From Escarpia spicata (taxonomy: Eukaryota; Annelida; Polychaeta; Sabellida; Siboglinidae), in contig OZ023211.1 in NCBI GenBank assembly GCA_963995525.1, positions 60,219,987 through 60,283,986 on the forward strand: 64,000 nucleotides of DNA, in the 5' to 3' direction. The notes below the pieces were generated by a model. That model made no database searches. It was not told the origin of the DNA and was given only the letters and a program-made list of their open reading frames with translations. Shown here piece after piece: positions 31,729 to 42,830 of the stretch. The position numbers were made by a program, and so were the translations under genes. Numbering within the stretch: the first letter of the stretch is position 1; each line of letters starts with the position of its first letter.

Positions 31729-32289
31729 GGGCTGCATCGTCGTAGGCGGTCGACGGCCGATCTCGTCGACGTAGCTAGTAAGAAAAACACAACGACGGGA
31801 CGACATTCCTTTTGATGGTCATCGACGTCTTTTAGAGGTGGGCGTGGTGCGTACCTTTGAAGAGTAAATCTGGACCAGTTCTCTGACGGTTTCGAGGGTT
31901 TGCTGCAGCCGCCGCCGACTGCACTACAGACCGACAAGGGTATGAAGTTTCTCAACTGCCCCTATCAGAAGCTCCTGAAGGAGCACGGTATCCACCACTT
32001 CGTCATGCACAACGAGCTAGGAGACCAAAGCGAGTATCGTGGAATGATTTAACCGAACGCTGAAGACTCGCGTGTGGCTGTACTTCACGAAACACCACAC
32101 GTTGAGATACATCGAGTCGTTGCCCGGGTTCGTGCGGTTGTACAACAACACCTACCACCGTAGCATCGGTATGGCTCACACGAGGGTCAACGCCTCGAAC
32201 CAGGAAACATTGTGGCAGCGGTTGCACGGCGGTGGCGGCGGTGGCTGCGGTGACGGCGCTCGAACCAAACCGAAACTGCTAGTCTGAGA
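31729..32289 (+). pseudogene. Polinton-type integrase core, broken
   Basis: Fragments in changing frames: STADLVDV (first acidic position), LLMVIDVF and WAWCVPLKSKSGP, TDKGMKFLNCPYQKLLKEHG (second Asp), then IVE, a stop in place of the next codon, and FNRTLKTRVWLYFTKHHTLR followed by YNNTYHRSIGMAHTRVN. The order fits a DDE integrase. At least three frame changes and several stops make it inactive. Confidence 0.8.
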
Positions 32290-32640
32290 TCGCGTGCGCA
32301 TCAACAACGCGAAGAGACGGTTCAAGAAAGGGGGACATGGCGAGCTGGACCGAAGAGCTCTTCACCGTTGAAGAAGCGCACTCATCCGACCCGCCCGTTT
32401 ACCGATTGATAGACGACGCCGGAACGGCACTAGACGGCACCTTCTACGAACCGGAAGTACAAAAAGTGTCCATCTCGAAAGATAAACTTGATCGCGTAGA
32501 GGCGGTTCTACAGCGTCGCAAGGTGGGCAAGACGGGAGCGGAGGTGCTAGTGAAATAACACGGGTACTCGCCCTCTTCCAACACCTGGATCGATGCCAAA
32601 ACGCTCGTGGCCTATAAAGGGTAGTCTCGTCGACCCGTGA
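32290..32640 (+). pseudogene. Chromodomain-like C-terminal part of the Polinton integrase
   Basis: RRFKK at a G-run frameshift, then WTEELFTVEEAHSSDPPVYR, GTFYEPEVQKVSI, and VEAVLQRRKVGKTGAEVLVK, a stop in place of a Trp codon, and NTWIDAKTLVAY. The Tyr, Leu, Lys and Trp spacing resembles a chromodomain, which tails Polinton and Ty3-type integrases. Confidence 0.75.
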
Positions 32641-33119
32641 CCGTCAGTCGGGGTATGAACGAGGTGGACGAGATGCGCGCAGTAACGCGGGAGCACCGGG
32701 TCGCGTCGCCGGCGTCTATGCGGTAACGAGTGCTCCAGGTGGAGACCCCTAAGTTTCAAGCCGCCGGCCACGTACACGGACGTTGTGGAGCCACGCATCG
32801 TCGGTGATCGTCTCGCTCCGATACTGCGAAGCGTTCCGGTCTACTAGATCGGTATAAGGGACGACCTCGGTCGACCGGTGCTATTCGGGCAGGAGAACTC
32901 GTAGCGACGCTTCACCTCAGACGCTATAAATCGAAACGGTGACGCGACGACCGGTTATAAAACGGCCGGTCGGAGTGTCGACGGTCAGTACATCGAAACG
33001 CCGTCGCAAGGAACGGGCACCAAGCGATCTATTCACCAGTTAGAATGGCGATCGAGCATCGGCAGTCATGCGAAGGGTTACAGAGCGAACTGGACCAGAC
33101 GAACACCGAGAGCGGTCAA

Positions 33120-33470
33120 GTGGGCCGACCACCAACCGCTGACGTCTCTCGACGCGGAGGGTCCCATCGAGTTTTTCATACCGGGATCGGGAGACGACTA
33201 CCTGGACCTGTCGAGAGTTGAACTGTACGTGCAAGCCAATGTGCTGAAAGTGGACGACGCGGACCTCGACGATGCTAGTCTCGTGGTACCGGTCAACAAC
33301 GTTTTGCACTCGCTATTCAGTCAAGTCGACGTGTCAATGAAGGACCCCCTCGACCAACAAGTACCCGTACCAGGCCTACATCGAGACGTTGTTGGGCTAC
33401 GGCGCGGATGCCAAGAAGACCCAACTAGAGGGTCGACCGAGAAGCTCGTACCTGGCTAGTCACCATTGTT
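33120..33470 (+). pseudogene. Polinton capsid-like protein fragment
   Basis: One frame is open for about 110 codons, with IEFFIPGSGDDYLDLSRVEL and later VNNVLHSLFSQVDVSM, then shifts frame at a short deletion near 33345 and continues YPYQAYIETLLGYGADAKKT in another frame. I recognise this as a virion-protein-like segment of Polintons; which structural protein it is remains uncertain. Confidence 0.6.
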
Positions 33471-34654
33471 TGGTACTGTCCGAGGGTAGTCGCGCCTCTT
33501 CGACATAGCATTCGAAGTCGAACGTTGCTCTGCATGATGCTCTGTACATGCCTCTTCCACGTAGATACCCTCGTCCTCCAGCTGTTGGAAGACGGACGGT
33601 TTCGTGTGATAGGCACCGCCGGGGTAGACACGGATCGATCTCGTCGATAAACGTGATGTGAGACGAATCGTCATCCGTCTAATCCTGCGTAAATATATAA
33701 TCACTGGAAGTGTAGAGCAGCAGCACTTGCTGTTTTGTTCCTTGACGTCGCCTCTGTTTCACATCTTACCGTGCTAAGTATTCCGGGGATGTTGTGTCCA
33801 TTGGCGGTACCACTGTTTTTGTGCCTAACCAGCAGACACCTCGAAGGCCACTACGAGAACCAAGCTGACGGTGGTTGGTTTACGCGAGACGTCTCGCGGA
33901 CTACTGACCACGGTCATCTAAGTGGCTGTGTACGTCACGAGGTCTCCCCAAGTAGACTTTCTCAAAGGAGACTTCAAGACACGTACCTATAAGTTCTTGG
34001 ACCATGTCGCGAAGCCCGATTTCAGAGACGCCAATTATTCTGGCTTGTAGACCACGAGTTCACCGACCGTCTCATTAACTGTTTTAACCCAAATAAACGT
34101 ACCAGAGGGTCCTTGATCAAGCCATCCTTGGTGTGGTATAGTCAAATAAAAGTTTTACTGTTTCATTTCCCATCTTTTGCTATAAAACCCTCAGGCACGT
34201 ACCTGTCAATAACACCCGCCTGTCGATCACATAAGAGAGTGACGTAAGGTTTCTATGTGACACCAGTTCATTCTGAATGTTTTTTTGAATGTTTTGTTCT
34301 GTAGCAAAACATTCATTGTGTCAGCAGCGTACGCCATGCATCGCGTCATGTGCTTTGACTGGTATTCGTCAGCAGCATATATGTTGGTCTTCATCTCATT
34401 ATGGCGCTACGTCATCTCAATAGTAAGCAGATGTGACTCTGCACCCTTATATTCACAATATACCACAAACATACATTTCATATTTTAATAACTCACCTCT
34501 ATCACACATGCATATTACTACTACACCCGAGCAACATCGTTGGATCTAGAATAAAACAAATATAAGTTATTACAAGAAGGCCCGTTAGAATGTGCCACTA
34601 ACGTTGAAACATAGGCGTTGCTTGCAGCTCAGGAGAGGATATCTAGTTCGACAG
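33471..34654. other. Intergenic, possibly the rest of the Polinton
   Basis: GC falls off around 34050. Overlapping ORFs on both strands (33425-33992) show no domain. Nothing else recognisable. Confidence 0.4.
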
Positions 34655-35137
34655 TCAAACGCCCTTTTGAAGGTGGACCGTGCATTAGCGTCCTCACGAT
34701 GTTTTTTTTGCATTTTTGTGACCTTCTAACCTTCTAGATTAATAATCCCACGGGGGCCACTCAGGCACCCTTGAGCGTTTTTGTATTAAATTAGTCATCG
34801 CCTTTAAAATATATACTACTTTTCTGAATATCTCAAATTATAAACTTCCAAACAATCAAAATGATGTGTCCAAACGCATGTTTTCAGGGTATCTGGGCAT
34901 GATTACGTCAGTGAACAAATCATAGATCATAGTATGCATATTTGTCGCATGAATATGCAAATTAGCTCTGACCAATGTAACTTCATGATATTCGTTTATA
35001 TCTCCTCAATAGGCGAGCGATAGGCACTACTTAATGGACATATTTAAATGCCCCCTCCCCATACAAAAACCCAAATTGTATTCTCTAGATATCCCCATCA
35101 CAACGAGGGCTATCGTAGAATTAGCGTGACTCCAAGG

Positions 35138-35930
35138 GCAAACAATGTCACCGTCAAATGATAATATTTCGAAATTGTCCGCTTCCGAAAACGTATTATA
35201 ATTACATATCTACTTTTATTAATAATAGCCATGCCATATATTTTTGGAAAGCTTCTTGTGTCCCGGTCAAACAGGGTACGATATGGAGCTGTTACACTTT
35301 ATAGTAAGTGTGGAGCTAAGGTCAAACAACGTCACCATGAAATGATGAATATCCGAACTTTTGCAATACCGCGAACGTTATTAGGTTACAATAACTCTGT
35401 ATCGACTTCATTTCCTTGGACATGTTACATACATCGCGAAAGAACAATTTCTTCAAATCAAATTGAGATATCACTTGAAGGTGTCAGTTGATGGAGTTTG
35501 TGTGGAGCGGCGACAAAACAGTGTCACCGTCAAGCGATAAATGTTCGAAATTGCACCATCCCGCAAACGTTATACTGTACCAATGGTGGCTTATAGCCTA
35601 TCTACGTTACCCACTTACTCATGACCATGTGATTTTGAAAGCCTACTGTCTCTTCTTAAATACAGGATAGCTATCAAGTGGTGCAGTAAGTGTGTAATGA
35701 AGGTCAAGCAAGGTCATCACCAAGTGATGAGTGTTGAAAACTGCGCCATTCCGCAAACGTTGTACAATTACAATGTTTACATAATTATCTACTTTGTCTA
35801 CATACACTGAGCCACGTTACACACGTATGCGTATTGTATCCCCATCAAAATGATTGGCAGGAAATTGTAAAGTGGTTGTCTAACTGTGGAGTGAAGATTG
35901 AACAAGGTCACCATCAAAACATACATGAAA
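35138..35930 (+). repeat. 190-bp modules in the left arm of the foldback element
   Basis: A GTCACCATGAAATGATGAAT-like phrase recurs near 35141, 35325, 35515, 35701 and 35908. Each is preceded by a TGGAG...GGTCAAACA stretch and followed by CGCAAACGTT about 30 bases later. Confidence 0.8.
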
Positions 35931-36329
35931 TTGTGCCACTCCGCAGATTGTAGGTGATGTTATTCTTCTAAGGCATTTTTGCGTCACCCATGGGATGAGA
36001 TAATAGATGATGGTGGATGCCACCCTCAAGTTTGAATTTGAATGTAATTTTGAGGGTCACAAACTCAATCCTGTGTCAAAATATTTGTATTAATTAACTG
36101 ATATGTTCTTGTGCACATGACAGCCTCTTCACGTACTATGTCCAACTCCAGCCATCTGGAGTGGGCATCTGCTGATGAACCGGCCAGTTGACTCGTCAAC
36201 CAAATAAAAGCTTGTTACGCTATGCGCTCTGAATGCAGCATCCGGGGTTATTGGAATATCTTAGTGATATTATTCCTTTGACAGGATATCTTTTTATTGC
36301 CTCGATAACGGACACCATGCACGCTGCAA

Positions 36330-37115
36330 CTCTATTTGCAGAGGGCAATGGTGATTAGTTCCAAGAGTTGAAATGTCGCGAATCCAGATCCAAATGGATG
36401 TGTGAATGCTGTGGTTCCTTCGTGGTATGCAATTTGGGTTTCCCATGCTATTGACAACTGGCAATGACATGACAGGTCTTTTCCCAGAGCATGATGGATG
36501 CCGTTGCCATTATGGTGAATAACGTTATTGCCTGTCCAAAAGCCTATCCAAATGTATGCAGCCGGATATAAACTTGACAAACTCATAACTCCTAACGATC
36601 AGAAACACATTGCGAATCATGCATTGCTTTGATCCCTTTTCCACAAAGCATTTTGCACAAGGCTCAACAGTTGCGTGCCAGGTTCTTCTAGGTCTTACTG
36701 GATGTAGCATGTCATAGTTGCACCTAGTGACGACGGCTGAGGTGTCTGAAGTGTCAAACACTTCCTTTCAACCTAGAGAGTTGAGCCTTGCAACCTTAAT
36801 GGAGAGAAATGCAAATAGCTCCTGTATGTTGGTAACGTCACGATGAAAGTATTTCCAGTTTATTGGCACATTGTTGTCCAATGCTACTTTACTCAGAATT
36901 CCGTTACCACGCTTCTCTCTTGTGGATTATTTGATCCTGTTGGCGAGGTACGTGTCCTGGTCGACGCCAATATTGTTGGAGTGATTTAAGTGCTTCATGA
37001 TGTGCGGAACGAAAATGTCTGCACACTCATAAAACGTGATGATGTTGGTTGATGCATCTTTTGACGGCGATGCTGGTTGATGCATCTTTTGACAACCTTC
37101 ACTTTCAACCTTCAC
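36330..37115 (-). pseudogene. Decayed ORF of a multicopy invertebrate family of unknown function, inside the foldback element
   Basis: One frame reads TFYECADIFVPHIMKHLNHS, YLANRIK, a stop, STREKRGNGILSKVALDNNV PINW, then TNIQELFAFLSIKVARLNSL, a stop, and a cysteine-rich stretch. Another frame further on reads IWIGFWTGNNVIHHNGNGIH. The order DIFVPHI / TREKRGNG / PxNW / NxQELFAFL / WIGFxTG resembles large uncharacterised proteins present in many copies in cnidarian, mollusc and echinoderm genomes, recalled from memory. Stops and frameshifts show it is dead. I do not know its function. Confidence 0.6.
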
Positions 37116-37700
37116 TCCTCACTTAGACCACCACTTTATAACTGTTTGCCTTGTCTCATTTTGACGGGGATACAGCACACATATAGATGTATAACGTGGT
37201 CTAGTGTAGGTAAACAAAGTAGATATGCAAACATTGTACTTGCACAACGTCTGCGGAATAGCGCAGTTTTGAACATTCATCATTTGGTGGTGTCTTTGCT
37301 TGACCTTCACTTCACCCTTACTGCACCACTTGATAGCTCCCCATGGTATCCTGTATTTACGTGCAGATAGTAGGATTTCCAAAGGTATGTGACGTGGCTA
37401 TGAGTAGATAGGTAACGTATATAAGCCACCATTGGTTTTGTATAACGTTTACGGGATGGCGTAATTTCAAACATCTATTATTTGACGGTGATACTATTTG
37501 ATCGTCGCTCCACACAAACTCCATCAACTAATACCTCCAAATCATATCACATTTTTACGAGAAGAAATTTTTCTTTCACAATATGTATACCATGTCAATA
37601 GAAACGAAGCAGATACAGAGTTATTCTAACTTTATGAAGTGTGCCATATTGCAGAAGTTCGAATATTAATAATTTCACGGTGACTTTGTTTGACCTTAGC
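37020..37700 (-). repeat. 190-bp modules in the right arm of the foldback element
   Basis: The same module in inverse orientation: ATCATTTGGTGGTGTCTTTG near 37281, ATTATTTGACGGTGATACTA near 37477 and AATAATTTCACGGTGACTTT near 37668, spaced 191-196 bases, with a more decayed one near 37085. Confidence 0.78.
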
Positions 37701-38439
37701 TCCACACTTACTATTCCGGGTAACAGCTCCACGTCGTATCTCATTGTGGCGGGGAGACAATACGCTTTCCAAACGTATGTAATATACCTATTTTGTTTTT
37801 AAATAAAGTATATATGCAATCATTGAAATTTTAATACGGAAGCGCACAATTTCGAAAAGTACCTACAGCTTGCCTATTGTGGAGATACACACGAAAAGCG
37901 TGATGTTATATTGGTCAGAGCTAATTTGCATATTCATGTAACAAATTTGCATACCATGTTTTGTTCACTGACGTAATAATAACATGAGACCGTGAAAACA
38001 TTCGCTTGGACGCCTTATTTAGATTGTTTTGGATGTTTACTATTCGAGATATTCAGGAAAACAGTATTTATTTTAATGGCGATGACTAATTTGCATATTA
38101 ATTGGTTTATACAAAAATGCTCAAGGGTGCCTGGATGGCACCCGTCGGATTATTGACCTAGAGGTGTAGAAGGTCACGAAAATGAAAACCCTAATGCACG
38201 CTTCACTGGCTAACGCCCGGACTAATCCCAGCGACGGTCGCAGCTAGGGAAAAAACAGTTCAGATAAGGGACGCCGATGAGAGGCTTTGCTGAAACGTAG
38301 AAACTTACATTGTACATACATTGTAACACTAAATTGTATATGTCAGCAAATAACAAAATGTCGGCGCATGAACTGTAAGTCAAATGGCAAACATCCACCA
38401 TTTCAAATAAGTTTTCAAGGATTTTAGGTGTCTTAAATA

Positions 38440-39320
38440 TACTAAAACAGGTATTACCTCTTAATATAAAGATCATAATATTGTATAACACACTTATATT
38501 ACCAAACTTAAACTATGGCGTAACCGCTTGGGGTTACAAATGCGACATAATTCTTAAACTTCAAAAGAAACTTCCCCGAATTAATGTAAGCAAATACAAT
38601 GCTCACACTGAACCACTGTTTAAAATGAATTCTTCAGTTATTAAAAGTAGAACACATATTGAAATCACAAAGACTAAAACTGTATTATAAATTCGTACAT
38701 AACAAACTTCCCGTATACCTTCAACATTTACCGTTTCATCAAAACAACAGCATTCATCATTTCAACACACGTGGACAATATAAAATACACACTGTGACAC
38801 AATCAGGTTACAACACGAATTTACAAAACGAAATCTCAGATATACCTGGCTACATACTATCAATATAATGCACATGTTTTAACAAAAAGGAAAATCTATA
38901 CTCACGGCTTACACGGGTTTGCAATGTATGTTAAACATAATTATTTGCAGACTTATTTACCTATATGTACATTACGAAATTGTTACATTTGTCATCATGA
39001 ATGAATAACAAATAAGAATAAGTATTTATGAATTCCTCCCTGGAGGAATAACCATTCAAACCATAATCATGTAAACTATCAGGTTATAAGCCTTACCTGT
39101 CTTATTTGGTTGGCCGATCTATGTTATTATTTTTATGCACCTAGGATTTGTCATTAATATTAAATAGGTGACTCCCATGAGGGCGGCTTTCTAGCCTTGG
39201 TGGGAGTCCCCCTGACCCACGCGATCATTTATATACTATTTTCTATTATTATATTTATGTTTTACATACTCACAAATATAGTGATTTGTTATGGGTCAAA
39301 ATAAAGAACTACTAGCTGTC
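38440..39320 (+). mobile_element. 3' end of a non-LTR retrotransposon, with RT C-terminal fragments
   Basis: The frame at 38481 gives MYNTLILPNLNYGVTAWGYK, LQKKLPRINVSKYNAHTEPL; after a frameshift, KLYYKFVHNKLPVYLQHLPF HQNN. A 3' UTR follows to about 39310, with a short inverted pair GACTCCCATGAGGGCGGC / GGTGGGAGTCCCCC at 39169-39214. The fragment at 49250-50190 belongs to the same broad RT group. Confidence 0.83.
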
Positions 39321-39339
39321 CGTCTGTCTGTCTGCACAC

Positions 39340-39640
39340 GGGGGGGGGGTGCTGTTGACAAATGATCGCCTCCGCATCTCTGTAATTTCAGCTTATTGTA
39401 ACCTGAATGGGGGGCACGTTTCCAAGGATCTAGGTGGGGGCACGGTCACGGTCACGTGGGCCCATTCAAAAATGTCTACAGGCACACTAAATTCCAAAGG
39501 TCTAGGGAGGGAGCGTGCCCCCAAGCCCAACCACCACCCCACCCCCCCCCCCCCCCCCCTATATACGCCTATGGGACGAGAGAAACTATTCGTGCTGACG
39601 CAGCATCGACTATGCTGAACGACATAAACCGAGATAAAGA
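39340..39640. repeat. Low-complexity repeat with G- and C-homopolymers
   Basis: G10 run at 39341-39350, C18 or so at 39541-39559, and between them two similar phrases (AAGGATCTAGGTGGGGGCAC, AAGGTCTAGGGAGGGAGCGT). Followed by TATATACGCCTATGGG. Confidence 0.55.
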
Positions 39641-39699
39641 GAACGCACTGATTCGTTGGTGTTGTCGTAAAGGGCTCATGCGCATCTAGGCCGCCAACA

Positions 39700-39701
39700 C
39701 T

Positions 39702-39740
<39 letters not shown>

Positions 39741-39899
39741 TACATATATATATATATACATGTATATATATATATATACATATATATATATAATGGTATA
39801 CATGTATATATTTCTCTGCTCGCCACATCACCTGCTGTGAGTCGAAAATTACTAGTTGTGCATGTATACCTTTACAGAAGGGGTGACCTCTCAAGAATG

Positions 39900-39939
<40 letters not shown>

Positions 39940-39976
39940 CTTCCACATATCTCATGAAATGCGTAATATACATTTG

Positions 39977-40022
<46 letters not shown>

Positions 40023-40042
40023 ATTATATATATATATATATA
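39700..40042. repeat. Interrupted TA microsatellite
   Basis: Several (TA)n runs at 39705-39795, 39901-39938 and 39986-40044, separated by unique sequence. Confidence 0.9.
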
Positions 40043-40160
40043 TAGTGGAACATCGTTTTACGGTCATCTCGGTAATATAGCCACGTCGCAATTAAGATAA
40101 CCACGGAACAGCCCCAAATTATTGCCATATACAGTAAAGTATAACATAGTAGTTCCGCTA
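40041..40160 (+). repeat. Second copy of the CAGTAGAACC-type dispersed repeat
   Basis: Begins ATAGTGGAACATCGTTTTAC GGTCA and parallels 7306-7440 through CCCAAATTATTG and ACAGTAAAGTATAA. It starts exactly at the end of a TA microsatellite. Confidence 0.55.
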
Positions 40161-41049
40161 ATATGATCATCTTATATAACCAAACACAAATTACGTATTT
40201 CTTGAGGCATATGAAATTGAAAGCTCACCATTTCCCATCATTTATGGTTGTACCGGCTTTGTAATCAGTCTTGCATCTACCTATTTACCAACTTGTTAAG
40301 GCACACACTTAACTAATACTGTCCACTCTGTTACCTGAACAGAACGAACGTCTGGTGATTGCAGCCGTACACAGGTAAATATTATGAGACCAAAGAGCAG
40401 TCATAATTCCAACAACCGAATGACTGATGCTCTACACATTAGGCAGAACACTTTGAACCCCTGTCATCTCAGCTGAAAGTCAATAGTTACAAATATTTCA
40501 TCAGTTTAGTTATATCCCGTAAATGAAGCTCACGTTATGCATACATCGCACAATAATACTAATAATCACGTCTTTTATTGTGCAGTATCAGTCCGTTGGT
40601 GTGTTTAAAGCGTTTTGCAGCAGCATTTCGTTAATAAATTATTGCCTCACGCAGTGTTATGTCTTCGGCGCTGTCTGAAGAGACACGGTGGCCAATGTTT
40701 ACTCTGTCTGGCAGACTGATCGAGTGAGACTGTCCCGTGGCGCTGATGTGCTCATGTGCCCACTGGCCCTTTGGAATGTTTTGTGGAATGTGCCCGCGTT
40801 AGCGTGACGTGTAGCCTAACCTTTTGGAATGTGTCCCCGTTTTGGCGAGATCTAAGGGGAGGAGTGTAATTTGAGGTTTTTGGAGTGCCTCAATTGTTGA
40901 TATTTTGGCCAGAATCAAGGGGCTGGATGCAATCAGAGGTTTTCGGAGAGCCTTCATTGTTGCTATGTTTGGCGAGCCGCAGGTGGGATGCAATCTGGAT
41001 ACGCCCCTGGGGCGACTTGAAATGTGTAGTGGATAACCAGCAAATCGAC
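40161..41049. other. Intergenic
   Basis: No recognised gene. Two similar blocks near 40818-40880 and 40900-40990 (GGAGTGCCTCAATTGTTG / GGAGAGCCTTCATTGTTG) form an imperfect duplication of about 70 bases. Confidence 0.45.
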
Positions 41050-41354
41050 AACGTTGGATCGTAGAGAGCGCCTCAGTTAAGGTAGTAGTCGCTGAGAAGA
41101 TCAGATATGTAGGCTATGCAAGTGTCTTGAAGGACACGCATATGACTGCCGCATAGTCAGACGCTGCGTAGATTCCAGAAGCGGTGTTATGTGATCGTTG
41201 TTCCTTGTTATGGTGATTATACGAGTAGTCGTGTTCTTTAGGTACTTTAGTCTGAGCAGCTGACACATGTATGTTAATGTCAAGCAGCACACAACCTCAT
41301 CTGTGTTACATTGCTCTTAAATTGTGTTGTATATTATCTGGATGAGGAAATAAA

Positions 41355-41406
<52 letters not shown>
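41050..41406 (+). mobile_element. Retroelement 3' end with (TTAC)n tail
   Basis: The sequence TATATTATCTGGATGAGGAA ATAAATTTACTTACTTAC ends in about 15 TTAC units (41346-41406). The same end, inverted, is at 60628-60700. A short tandem tail is typical of some LINEs and their SINEs. Confidence 0.7.
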
Positions 41407-41664
41407 TAGACTGAATGTAATGAACGAGTGGGTGTTCAGCAGTGCTCACCCTATGTAAGAGACTTGCCGATTTTATCAACTCTTTGGACATCTGCAGGCA
41501 AAAGATACAGTTGTGTTGCTGCACAGTGAATCCAAAATCAAGCATGCTACAACTTTTTCAAGTGTCTTCGAAATGAAGCTTCGATTAGAAACAGGTATAT
41601 ATAATTCTTGAAGTTATATTTTGGCTGAGATGTCTTCATGAGAAGAAGGTTTAGATGAGCTTAT

Positions 41665-41890
41665 TTATAATCATCTGGAAATATATGCGGCAATACATTT
41701 ATGCTATTTGTTGTTGTACCAAGTAAAGCGTTAAGACATGTTTTCACCAGTACGTTTGGTAATGGATCAAAACCACAGGACTTATTTGGAGTAGTTATGG
41801 TTATTTTTCTCATTTCATTAATTGCTGACGGTGTAACAAAAACAAGCAAGTACATTGAATTGTGGAGTTTTAACGTTAACATGATTTAAA
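41665..41890 (-). pseudogene. Reverse transcriptase N-terminal fragment of a non-LTR retrotransposon
   Basis: VTPSAINEMRKITITTPNKS CGFDPLPNVLVKTCLNALL and NVLPHIFPDDYK match the first RT block (SSPNKSCxLDPxPTxLVK ... PxxYK) of CR1/jockey-like LINEs. Both sides are cut off. Confidence 0.8.
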
Positions 41891-41996
41891 GGTTGCTCTG
41901 GAAATCAAAACCGCATATGGCTAATTTTATAACGTAACTTTCCATAATTTACGCCATCATATTGAAGATAATGTTCATGGCTCCAATATTATGTTT

Positions 41997-42168
41997 TAAT
42001 AGCAAGAATTTAACTTATATTGGAGCTGTATTTGAAACTTGTAACGTTTCGATCCGTCTACAGCGGATCTTCATCGTGCACTGATGTCATGTGACGCGGC
42101 TCAGATTTTGGGGCGGAATGATCTGGTTGTAGATGGCAGCTCCAATGAAAGTTTAATTCTTGCTATTA
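41997..42168 (-). repeat. Short foldback element with a hammerhead-like hairpin in its loop
   Basis: Arms AATAGCAAGAATTTAACTTA TATTGGAGCTG (41998-42028) and its inverse at 42137-42167. In the loop the minus strand reads GATGAA-GATCCG-CTGTAGA-CGGATC-GAAAC (42075-42046): a perfect 6-base stem between GATGA and GAAAC, the layout of hammerhead ribozyme stem II. The core is imperfect (CACGATGA where CTGATGA is expected). Confidence 0.5.
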
Positions 42169-42620
42169 CAGTATTATGTTACTTACATTTTAACAATTAG
42201 TAAATTATTAGGGAAACAATTGAACAACTGCCTGTTCCTGTGCTGGTGCTCACCGTCGATTACTGGTTAACACGGATAGAAAGACAACGCAATGAGCAGA
42301 TTATAATCGCATTATTTCATTTATTTTGACGATGTGTTGTACATTAGTACAATGTTCACGGCATGCACGAAGACATGACTCTGAAGTGTCATGACGTACA
42401 TAGCTACATAGACAGACAGACATACAGAGTTGTTTATTCATCCAATTGTACAATATGGTAAACTAATCATGATAATAACAATAATGTACATTATGGTATA
42501 TCGGTAACAATGTGAAATGTCAAATGGGTGTCATATTGAATGTACAACTTGGATATGGGAGACTCCTATTAAGACTAAAATAAGTTGCTCTCTTAGGAGC
42601 CTCTGTGTGGTATATGGACA

Positions 42621-42822
<202 letters not shown>

Positions 42823-42830
42823 ATATATAA

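Larger units (their letters stand above)
31700..33470 (+). mobile_element. Polinton/Maverick remnant (old virus-like DNA transposon)
   Basis: A GC-richer island in AT-rich DNA carrying, in order, a retrovirus-type integrase core, a chromodomain-like tail and a capsid-like fragment, all on the plus strand and broken by stops and frameshifts. This combination is characteristic of Polintons. I cannot place terminal inverted repeats; the element may extend from about 30000 to 34100. No DNA polymerase B segment was recognised. Confidence 0.72.
34655..38220. mobile_element. Foldback DNA element with about 1.2-1.3-kb inverted arms and a decayed internal ORF
   Basis: The left arm (about 34655-35960) and right arm (about 36990-38220) are inverted copies along their whole length. 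The outer part shares GTGCATTAG, GTGACCTTCTA, GGCACCCTTGAGC, AATTAGTCATCGCC and GAATATGCAAATTAGCTCTG ACCAAT. The inner part shares AGTTGATGGAGTTTGTGTGG AGCG and CCAATGGTGGCTTATA. Both arms are built from modules of about 190 bases. The unique centre (about 35980-36990) has a broken minus-strand coding region. No known superfamily is recognised; ends are placed to within about 30 bases. Confidence 0.8.

Noticed and set aside
39393..40100. [10 protein letters not shown] ORFs on both strands
   Set aside because: Translation of TA microsatellites.
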